DNA of 64,000 nt from NCBI GenBank assembly GCA_023313575.1, contig JAJTTP010000011.1:558001-622000 (forward strand). The letters are read 5' to 3'. The notes beneath the pieces are model-generated. The model worked only from the letters and a program-made list of their open reading frames with translations. It made no database searches and was not told where the DNA came from. How positions within the stretch are numbered: position 1 is the first letter of the stretch; each line of letters begins with the position of its first letter. The position numbers and the translations under genes were made by a program. This document shows positions 22,994 to 32,271 of this stretch, piece by piece. Source of the DNA: Eutypella sp. D-1. Taxonomy: Eukaryota > Ascomycota > Sordariomycetes > Xylariales > Diatrypaceae.

Positions 22994-25220
22994 CTACGGT
23001 GGAGTTGGAACAACCTTCGGAGTGTCTTTCGGCATGTCTTCTGTGGTGTGTTCGTAGGGCTTGGCATCATTGTCGTAGTGCTCTTCTTCCCCCGTGTTGA
23101 TCTGGTAGAGAGGAGGGAAAGGCGGTACATCTTGACGCAGAACGTTCTTCTTAATGTACCACGGAAGTTTAGCGAGATAGTACCTTGCATGTGCACGGTT
23201 ACCGATATCGAAGACAGTGTCCAATTCCTCGAGGGTCAGACCCTATTAGAGCAGCAGTGTCAGCAATGTAATGAGTCACTCATCTGGATTTAGTTGGTAC
23301 GGGAATGGGGTCAAACTCACCTTGGTCTCCGGAAGTAGGAAGAATGCATAGACAAAACCGAAGAAGTTCCAGAAGGCGTACCACGAGAAGGCGCCCTGCT
23401 CCCCCCAAGAATCTTGCAGCGCTGGCCAGGTCAGAGAGATAATGAAGTTGAAAGCCCAGCAGGTAGCTGTCGCAAAGCTCATGCCGGTATCACGAATATA
23501 CAACGGGAAAGCTTCGGCAGAGTAAGTGAACGGCACAGGGCCCTCACCAGGGCTGTAGACAACCATGAAGAGGTAGATGCCGGTAGCGACGCAGGCGAGC
23601 TGGGTCTTGTCTCCATCGTAGTTTACTGGAATCCAGAAACTGAAGCCTGTGAAGAAGAGGAACAAACCCATGAGCGGGAATGTTGTGAGCAGGAGGTTTC
23701 GCCGGCCGAACGTGTCAATGGTGTAGATGGCCGGGATGGCGAAGAAGAAGTTTACGGCGCCCGTACCGAGGGAGACCAGCAGCGCCTGCGACCGGGAGAA
23801 TTTGGCGGCCTCGAAGATGGCGGAGCTGTAGTAGGCGATGACGTTGACGCCGCAGAACTGCTGCATGAACATGACGAAAAACGAGGACTGCGCAGCGCGG
23901 CGGTTACGTCGGATCATGAAGAACTCGTAGAAGATGGACCGCCTCTGTGCGCGCTGGCTTTCTTCGACCTCGAGGAGCTTGGCAGCGTAGTACATGTCCC
24001 GCGCGGCCTGGATCTCGGAGAAGCGCAGCACCTTTAGGGACCCGAAGGCCTTGTCATATCTCCCCTTCTCCATGTACCTTTTCAAGACGTCAGTTATATT
24101 GTTTTCAATCTAGGCGGGTATGTCGGGACTTACCATCGAGGACTCTCAGGACATAGATACACCTGCGCCATGACAATAAGGGGCGGGACAGCGGTTGAGG
24201 CAAGCATCCACCGCCAGTTGGGATATGCTGCCGACGCCGGGATGGCGATATTCTGGAACGCGACGGAGACGACGAAACCCAACATGATGCCGAAGGCGGT
24301 CCACATCTGCCACTGCATGGTCAAGGCACCTCGAATTGTCTTTGGGGTCGATTCGGCGGAGTAGACGGGCGTGGTACTGGACTTCGCACCGACAGCAAAC
24401 CCCAAAACGAAACGAGCGATGAGAAGGTTCCACCATCTATAATTGCGGTTGTTAGTACCACCATGCCCCCAAGGTAAGACACGTCCTGTCTGGATTCTTA
24501 CGTGTCTGCGGCGGCCATCCAGAAGGACGAGGCGAATGAGATGAAACCTAGAATATGTGATTAGCTTTCGACACTTGCCATGACAGGCGATCATGAGGCA
24601 CTTACAGCTAATAAAAATGGTACCACGGCGGCCGAAATATTTGTTTAAAGGGGCGTTCATCCAGCAGCCGATCAAGGCAGAGCATAGGTAAGGGGCGCCA
24701 TTCAGCAACCCCTGCAGCCAAACATCTTCGATTCCAAATTCTTCAAAGTAGAACTGCTGAGCGCCATTGACGGCACTTTGGTCCATTCCCTGTACAATAG
24801 CCGAGCCTAGGTTGGAGGGGTAAGCACATATCATCGAAGCCAGCGCAGATCGAGGAGCTCACCTGCACAGAGAACGCAGAGGAAGTAGAGCTTGAAGGGG
24901 TGTCGCCACTTATGGGTAATCTCGTCACGGAGAACCTGCTTCTCGTCCGCCGACAGCATTCCAATTCCCTCGAAGGCGTTATCCTGGTGCTGAACTCGCG
25001 CGATCAAGCCGCCCTTGTGAAAGGCATCGCGGTGTGCTTCGAGCCCCTTCGCTTCGACCCATTTATCGACATCGGCGATAACGTCTGACTCGGACATGCC
25101 AATAAGCGGGTTGCGCAGCTTGGCTGCCGTCTGGTTCTTCGGCATGCCCTCGACATGCTGCGTGGACCCATCGGAGGAGGTTGGGTCCGGCGCCTCGGCG
25201 TCAAACTTCCGCTCCGCCAT
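22994..25220 (-). CDS. MFS sugar transporter (Sugar_tr family)
   Basis: Six exons on the minus strand: 25220-24863, 24806-24606, 24547-24502, 24436-24134, 24077-23321, 23242-22994. Phases agree throughout and give 637 aa, including a 46-nt micro-exon that supplies FISFASSFWMAAAD. A cytosolic N-terminus of about 105 residues precedes the first helix. Family signatures seen are GMDQSAVNGAQ, NKYFGRRGT (the G-R-R loop between helices 2 and 3), PESPRWY at the end of helix 6, QQFCGVNVIAYYSS in helix 7, DTFGRRNLL, and GLTLEELD after helix 12. These place it among proton-coupled hexose/pentose/polyol permeases of the plasma membrane; the substrate cannot be told. The long tail is acidic and Pro-rich. 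A TATATAAG box lies 152 bp upstream and short direct repeats lie further up. Confidence 0.93.
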
Positions 25221-27523
25221 TTTTTAGAGCAGCGACGGTTTTCTCTCGGCGGTTATTCAAAGATACGATATAGTGGATAGAACGTACCAACGATTTCCTT
25301 TGGGCAACACCACCATCGGGGACGCAAAATACTGGGGACTGGTGGTCAAAATCTGGGGAGAACCACCCCATCTTATATACCTGCTGACGAGGCCCCATCA
25401 TATTCATGATACGTAGCATCAGACAAGAATTGGCATTAAATGATCGGCAGTGTACCTAAGAATATTCAAGCCCGGACATAGCCAGATAATTTTTTGCCTA
25501 TCATCGGATCGGGCATCTGAACTTAGGCAGGTTGCGCGCGTCGGTCAGTTATCCTGGCAGCCTGCTTTCGCCTAGAGTCTTGGTAAATCTTGGTTCATCC
25601 ATCGTATTGGAGGTTATGACGATCATAACCTTCTGGGGTTAACGGCTGTGAAGAGAGCAAAGGTAACTTTGCTTCAGTCACCCGGTGAGGGCCGTATATC
25701 GCGATGGTTGTATTCGGGAATCGGAAATGCTTTTGCGGAGCCGCTGACTCTCGGCAGTCACGCAGCTACGCATCATCGTGGCGCGCCGAGACGTGATTAG
25801 CCAGTTGAGGCTCTCGGCAGGATCCACCGTCAAAACATATCTCCGCCGGTGATATGCAGCCCCCCAGCCGCGCCGAGACGCTAGAAGCGCAACCTAACTC
25901 CCTCGACATGATCCTACACAACCACGCGAGAAAAAAGTGTCAACTGAGCAGTACCTCAGGCTGGGCCTGGACTTGGCTGATATCATCTGAGCCTGCTAGA
26001 AACATGTTTCCATACTCTCAGTCTCTCAAGCCGACGTATTCTAGGTGAATCATGATGAGACGGCTTTCGATCATGAGGGGTACCGTCTACCTGGGTTTTA
26101 GTACAAGTCCGTTTAGAACTCGTACTAGAGACCCAGATTGAGAGCGGGATGAACAATTTGTGGTGTGTATAGGTATTGGATTCCGCACAGAGTCGAGCGA
26201 GCAAAAAGAAAGAGAAAACTGCTCTAGCAAGATCCAAGTGGAGTCCTGCCAGATTGGTCCCGTAACATGTCTGCATGTAAGGTCACGGCTGGCTTGCGAA
26301 TAAATTAATTATAAAACAGTAAATGCATGTCAGTCTTGCCAGTTCCAGCAAGTGGCATGAGCCAGCTTACTATTGCAAGAAACTGTCCCCAGCAACTCCA
26401 GCTCACCAAAAATAGCAGCGAGACTTCCCCGGAGCTGATTATTGGGCTCCCAGACGATCACCATTCCTAAAAGTGGACATCGAAAAGCTGAACCAGAGCT
26501 GCTGCCTTCAAAGGCAATGGTCATGCAGTTGAGTGACTTCCGCTCCAGCTAGGTTAACTAAGAATAGTTACACCTAATAGTGTAGTAATTGTGGGAGTGG
26601 GTTATAGAGGGAAAAACTAATGAATCTATTATGGTTACCGGAAATCGTTACTCGGCCCCGTTAGTGAAATCTGGGGTATGTATCCGCAGGCCTGAAAGGG
26701 CTCTGGAGAGGCAGGCAGGCTGCAATTTAGTGTCTTTATCACATTTTTGATGTGGCCTCCTACCAACTGCTCATTTTTGGGTGTCTTTACAGCGCCACTT
26801 ACAGTAGTCTTTTAGACAGGAAAAAAACTGAAAGACAGCCGTTACACAAAGTATTATTGACTTAGCACCCGGATCTATTTCCACCGCGATGGCTGCCAAC
26901 AATCAAGAAGAAACATAGTTTTCTCTCGATGATATATCATTTATGCTTGGCATCATACGCCGCTCCGGCACCCATAACCGAGCGGTCCAGTAATGCGTTC
27001 AATGAACTCGACGACTTGATCTCACATTGATTACTCTATTCACCGAAAGAGCGCCACAACTTCAAATGGATACCGAGATGTATGGTCATGCATCTGATTG
27101 GCTTCAGCGCAAGATTGCTAGTATTTTTGATGCGATGAGAGAGAGACTGCGTTTTTGGATAAGATTCGACTGCCGCGACAGGCCCGACAAAGAGTTTATT
27201 CTATCCAAGCATGCAAATAAATGCCGCACTGATCCAGCTTACAGGATCACTCTCATTAGACACCATCCTACCCTACCCTTTGAGTGTTCTACAGAAGTTA
27301 AAGTTGTGCCATGTTGAGAAAACACATTTGATTGACCCCTACTGCGCATCAAAAAAGACTCATAGAAAAGGACTTCGAGATGATACCATCACTGTGGTCC
27401 CTCTACAGTGGGGACGTCATGGCTCTGTGCTATCCTCATCCACGACCGATTTCGTGAAATATTCCGGCAACTCTGTGCTCTGCCGTTCGATAGGGCCTGC
27501 ACCAAGTGTAGGGTACGTCGCCG
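25221..27523. other. Transporter promoter region and gene-free spacer
   Basis: The left part is the promoter of the sugar transporter, with two copies each of GCGCCGAGACG (25783-25793, 25870-25880) and CTCTCGGCAG (25748-25757, 25811-25820). The remainder is AT-rich. A 96-codon frame at 27027-27317 on the plus strand has no recognised motif. The Zn2Cys6 relic begins at its right edge. Confidence 0.5.
25372..25379 (-). promoter_or_regulatory. Candidate TATA box of the sugar transporter
   Basis: TATATAAG on the minus strand, 152 bp before the start codon at 25220. Confidence 0.55.
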
Positions 27524-27575
27524 TCAGGACAAGAAGCTGTCCCTGTATGCTCGATATGTCAGCGGTGCTCGTCTC
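27492..27575 (+). pseudogene. Relic of a Zn2Cys6 binuclear-cluster DNA-binding domain
   Basis: One frame reads RACTKCRVRRRQDKKLSLYA followed by RYVSGARL. It follows the start of the fungal Zn2Cys6 domain (C-x2-C-x6-C-x5-12-C-x2-C): Cys1 and Cys2 with the basic helix are intact, the third Cys codon is missing between Gln and Asp, and the next two Cys positions read TAT (Tyr). Both Tyr codons are one G-to-A step from TGT, which on the other strand is CpA to TpA, the change preferred by repeat-induced point mutation. No start, linker or regulatory domain is attached, so it would not fold as a zinc cluster. It overlaps, antisense, the last codons of the secreted-protein gene. Confidence 0.55.
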
Positions 27576-28488
27576 AGATCCAGTTCAACTACTGGACAGG
27601 TATATGGGCAAGGGGGGGAAATATACGAACCTTCGGTGCAGCCAAGATATGGCGTCCAGGCAGCCCAGGAGAACTGCTCGTCGTCTCGCGAGAAGAACTC
27701 ATACTCCTCGATATTAGTACGAGTCTCGCCCACCCTTCTTTCACCTGAGTGATCGGCAGTGAATGCGGTGTCGATGCTAAAGGAGATACGCGACCCCGTG
27801 GTGTTGGACCACTCGTGTGCCTCCCACTTCCTCGTGTTGGTCTTGATGGGCCAGGCGAGCTCGCCCGACATGACCGAGGGCCCGTCAGCGTACTTGAGGT
27901 ATTCTGGCCGGCTCTTGTTGGGCAAGAACTCAAACATATCGCAGGGCAATGCGTCCTCCTCAGGGTGTAGTTTATAAGGGGCACCTGGAACCCCTGCAGC
28001 GCTACACCCACCCCACCCGCAGCACTTCTCGAGTTTGAAAGTCTCCTTCACCTGTATGCGGCTACAGGAGGATGACAAGCTATCGAAGAACTTCGTCATG
28101 ACGCCGCAGCCAGTTATCATAGCGTCCGTCGTCGTTTTGAACATGACCTTGCATTGGTCCCCAGGGTCTTCCACGCGGGCGTAGATCTTATACGGGTTTC
28201 CTCTGCGTTATTGTTACAGCATCAGCTAGACTGCACCCGGGGACACGCAATCGTAGTGGCAGCACGGGGATGTTACTTCTCTTCCATGTGAGTAAAGCCT
28301 TGGCCCGAAAGGATATTTCGGAGATTATAGCTTTGGCACTGCCGGCTACCTGGCCCCAAACTTGCCAGCGCTACGGGGCAGTTGGTACAGTTCGAGTCTG
28401 TACAGAGCACGACCGGAGGTTTATCGGCGGCGGCAAAATGTGAGATGCCGGTCGCTAGAGCGACGAGTATGGACAGTAGGAGTTGCAT
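27524..28488 (-). CDS. Cysteine-rich secreted protein, C-terminus uncertain
   Basis: Exons 28488-28277 and 28202-27524 join in phase 2 (GTAACA donor, CGCAG acceptor) to give 296 aa. A signal peptide (MQLLLSILVALATGISHFAA) is followed by CTDSNCTNCPVALAS, a Cys pattern seen at the start of several fungal secreted proteins of unknown function. More cysteines follow, including EKCCGWGGC. The last part after YLGCTEG (about 27620) is doubtful: it runs antisense through the Zn2Cys6 relic and may be foreign sequence brought in by a breakpoint. An alternative is splicing at a weak GTTCGT donor there to another 3' exon, which I could not confirm. The function is unknown; an extracellular or effector-like role is only inferred from secretion. 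Confidence 0.65.
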
Positions 28489-29410
28489 CTTCGATTTTAA
28501 GCTGAGGAGAAGTAATCACAGCTAGGATTTTTTGTTCCAAAACCTCGTAGTGGAGTAAAGCTTCAGTTGCAGGATTCGAAACCAAGTAGTGTTCTGGATT
28601 GCCCATATGTACAGAATATTTGTACTGGAAACCAGAGTATTGCAAGGTAGCTTCGCACGTGCCCTAGTGGCCGTGGAAGTTTGTCATAGATTTTCACGAA
28701 GGCTTTTACTTGTGTCACTGCACCGGAGGTGGCAATCGCGTATGATATGGTATGATTGGCGACCGCCAAACCCACCGGTGTTGAGGACCGATGAGCCCTA
28801 GGAGGCGAAATGTTTCCTGAGTACTTACCAGCAATCAATCCCGGCCTTGCGCCGTTGCGAGATTCGCCTGATGCCGTGTTGTCTCATCGCAGCAGTTTCC
28901 CTATGTGTTATCGATCTAGATCGCCATACTGAGATTTCGATAAGAATCAAGGATGTTTCTACCGCTGCGATCCCCAATAGAAGAAACTGGTATACCCTAG
29001 TCTCATGGGTAGTCATCTTTTCGGTATTGGTATACTTATAAAGGCGCTTTGCACCCCTAACCCAACTTTGTGGAGACATCCGAGTGAGCACATGGTAGAG
29101 CCGGGGGTCCCTCATCATCGAAGTTGCTTGGCACCAGAAGCAGCGGCACAAACTTCGGTGCGGAGGCCGGCAGATTGGCATGATGCTTGCTCAGCCGTAG
29201 TCGTCATCCCTGTTACCTCTACGGTGAAGTCTTCTGAGCTGAAAGACCATCTAGGGAAGTTTGCTATTGGGTGCCGATCCAGGAATATAAACTCCAAGAC
29301 TTCTGGCTCCAAACTGTTAAAGACATACATCAAATTTAGAGCCCAGAAAGACCTTAGCAAAAGAAAGAGACCCCCGAGAAAAGATCTTTGTTAAGCTAAG
29401 ACCCTAAACT
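28489..29410. other. Divergent promoter region between two secreted-protein genes
   Basis: About 920 bp between the start codons of two divergent secreted-protein genes. TATAAAGG at 29038-29045 on the plus strand could serve the right-hand gene but is far (over 360 bp) from its ATG. No coding frame is supportable. Confidence 0.5.
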
Positions 29411-30048
29411 ATGCGTTGGGAACTGTGTACAGCATTTGGCTTCGCCGCCATCCTCCGGCTCGGCCAAGCCTGGTATGCGACATCCTTCCCTCTATCAACG
29501 CTCTCATCATCTTAATGTATGACTCACACAGATTCAGGGAAGTTTCGTTCTATAATGACTTTTGTCCCGGACAGAGCCAAGGCGAGGGTACCAAGAGCAA
29601 CAACCTCTTCCACATGACTGGGAGACCCAGCGATCGCAAGTGGTGCACTAAGGTGCCCGGCTCAAAGTCGGCCTTCACCATCTCGACGCGGGGCTTCGTG
29701 GATGACGGCGTCGAGATCAGCCTGTACAGTGACGCCGAGTGCGATAAGCCCTTCGCGGAGAATATCACGTTCGACGGGTGCATCGCCGGCCCCAGAGAGG
29801 TACGTAGTAAAAGAGCTCACGAGCCCCCCGAGTTACTTAAGTATGGTACTCTGCGCGGCTAAAATCATTCCACACTGCTTTACGTGAATATGCTGACCCC
29901 AACCGATCGATAGCATATTATCAAATCCGTACGGGTGTTGCCGGCTGAAGAGAAAGAAGACCGAGCGACTGAGGATCACGAACCCAATGGTGGAAAGGAG
30001 GGTTATGGATACTTAAGTGGCGAGCCTTCGGATGCCAAATGGGAGTAG
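29411..30048 (+). CDS. Small secreted cysteine-containing protein
   Basis: Exons 29411-29472, 29538-29799 and 29914-30048 give 152 aa in one frame. The N-terminus (MRWELCTAFGFAAILRLGQA) is a plausible signal peptide. The mature part has NDFCPGQ, RKWCTKVPG, DAECDKPF and FDGCIAG, so four cysteines; the tail is acidic and Gly-rich and ends SDAKWE. The first intron offers two AG acceptors six bases apart: the first (29530-29531) would create a TGA at the junction, the second (29536-29537) gives Trp and keeps the frame, so I chose the second. No family recognised. It is divergent from the cysteine-rich secreted protein at 27524-28488, which suggests but does not prove a shared origin or control. 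Confidence 0.65.
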
Positions 30049-31208
30049 TCAGCAGGCATGCTCTTATCATAGAATGATAGGTGTTAGGAAACAAGGAGAT
30101 GACTTTTACGGGTACAGTGCTGGATGAGTGATGGACTTGCAGTGAAGACTTGAAATGGCCACTGCCTAGAAGGGTGTTATGAGATAGGACGATAGTCACC
30201 ATAAGACAGTCACATACTCATCTAGTGCTTTCGTTGGTTAAACAGGAACTTCCATTACTCCCAGATCATCTAATTTGTCACAACGAGCTTTCTTCACGGC
30301 ACTGCCTGCTATATCTCATTCGAGAGATAGTCAAGTTGAGAAATGTATGATTACTCTGGCGTCTTCCTTAGGCATGGAGTCGGCAGATAAATCGGAACCA
30401 AACAACTCTGAAATGCCATCCTTGGTGGGGGCGGATGGACACTGAGGAGACTGGTAAGGATTAAGAAGTTTGCCTAATATTCGGTCGTATGATTTCCGAG
30501 CACTGTTTAAATAATTGATACATCACTTTGAGCCAGGGGTGGATACACATACTCGCCAAAGGCGCCCTAGTAGAAGAAGTTGGATAGCTAACAAACTCGT
30601 GGAGAGCTGAAGACAAGTAGTTGTAAGGATATGCGGAAACTGGGCAGCCCCTCTACGACCGTTACTGTAATGATAAGTAGCTAGCTGTTGGTAAGGATAT
30701 CAAGCGCATGAATAGGACAGGAAAAAAGGAAAGAAAAAGAAAACGCCCCGATCTCGCCCACGCCGGTAGTGCAGCTGCCACATGGTAATTAGGGGGTCCG
30801 GTGACCAATCTCAACGCGGTGGCGGTATTCAGAACGTGTAAATATATGTACATGGGATACTTTCTTCATAATTTCTTGCCCGTTCCCCGTTTGTCTGGTG
30901 GAACGACGTGGAAACAGCGACTCGAGCGCCTCCTAAATCCTCCCGCCCCGACAAACTCTTCCAGGTTGCACCCCGGCTCATCAACATCTACCCTCGGCAA
31001 TTACCCTTTCCGTGTACGACTTCGGGATCCGAACCGGGATGGTAGTGGCGGAGCTTTTGTGGATCGACGTGAGGACCTGGGACCAAGCACACTGGATCAC
31101 CTATTCGAACGGGAAGGGAACGCCGCGTGGTCAACGGTTTAGAGGAATCGAGGCTGTCATGAGTCCTGAAGGCGGTCTCCCGTTCCAGATACGTACCAGA
31201 GGGCGAGT
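30049..31208. other. Spacer with unexplained open frames
   Basis: The left 750 bp are AT-rich and empty. From about 30900 to 31208 the sequence is GC-richer and open on both strands (for example a plus frame containing MVVAELLWIDVRTWDQAHWI), directly abutting the 3' end of the SDR gene. I recognise no family; it may be a gene fragment or SDR 3' flank. Confidence 0.4.
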
Positions 31209-32271
31209 CTATGTCGCTTGCGCACCACCGGGGACCCGGATAGTCTGGCCGGTGATCCACTTGGCCTCAGGGGCGCACAGGAGAGCGACGACGCCGGCAA
31301 CGTCGTCCGGGAAGGTGGGAATGCCAAGCGGGCTGGTCATCGGGTTCGCTGCATCGATCTGCTGCAGGGTGGTCTCGCCGTCGGCGCCGGGTTCGTAAAG
31401 CCTCGTGTCCTCGTCGGCGGTGGCGCATGCGTCCGCGCCGGTATCCCCGGGCGCGATGCAGTTGACGGTGATGCCGCGGGCGCCGAAGTCATGCGCGAGC
31501 GATCTCGTCATGCCCATGACGGCGGACTTTGACGCCGCGTAGAGCGCGTGGTTCGGCACCCCCTTTTCTCTCCCCTGTTGCGTGAGCCAATGCCGGAGCA
31601 GCCAGTGCCAGTGCCAGAACTTTTTGAGTAACCAGGGAGCGGGGGATGGAGGGATAGTGGTGGTGTTGGTGGTGGTAGGAGCAGCGGCAACAGAACTCAC
31701 CGTAACCGCGGATACGGACGAGATCATGATCAGCCGACCGCCGTCCTCGAGGTACTTGTGGGCCTGTTGGGCGACCATGAGCTGGGCCTTGACGTTGACG
31801 GCCAGGACGCGGTCGATGTCCTCCTCGGTAGTCTCTTCCTGGTTGCCAGTGGCGCCGGGGCCGGCGCTGAAGTGCTCGGTGCTCGCGCTGCTCATAACGA
31901 TGTCGATCCGGCCGAGCTCGGCACGCGCCACGCGAAACAGATGCGCGATGCCATCGCGCCGCGCCGCGTCCGCCTTGACGATAATGGCCCGCACCCCCAG
32001 CGACCGCGCCTTGCGCGCCACCTCCTCCGCCGCACAAGACGACTGGATATAGTTGATCACGACACTAGCGCCGTGCGCCGCCAACTTCTCGATGATGGCG
32101 GCGCCGACCCCACGGCCTGAACCGGTCACTGTGGTGGACGGACGAAAAGACCCGTCATCAGCCTCACTGACTAACCTAAAGCACGGAGAGGGTGGATGAA
32201 TGATGGGACGGGGCTCGCTCACCCAGGGCAACCTTGCCATCTAGCGTCCTGGCGGTGGTATCGACTCGCAT
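31209..32271 (-). CDS. Classical short-chain dehydrogenase/reductase
   Basis: Exons 32271-32223, 32128-31702 minus one base (to 31701) and 31562-31209 give 276 aa. The true start is at 32271 (MRVDTTARTLDGKVAL), because the first intron joins it in frame to VTGSGRGVG. Family marks: cofactor loop TGSGRGVG (18-25), DIVMSSA where NNAG is usual, NVKAQ, ISSVS with catalytic Ser153/154, YAASK with Tyr167 and Lys171, and WITGQTIRVPGG at the end. It resembles 3-oxoacyl-ACP reductase/hydroxynaphthalene-reductase-type NADP-dependent enzymes; the substrate is unknown. The second intron (31563-31700, 138 bp) is a multiple of three without stops, so retention would insert 46 residues between the catalytic Ser and Tyr. 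An alternative AG 12 bases upstream of the chosen acceptor is also in frame. Confidence 0.88.

Noticed and set aside
26330..26524. 64-codon minus-strand frame with several Cys
   Set aside because: No signal peptide and no homology visible; isolated in AT-rich spacer.
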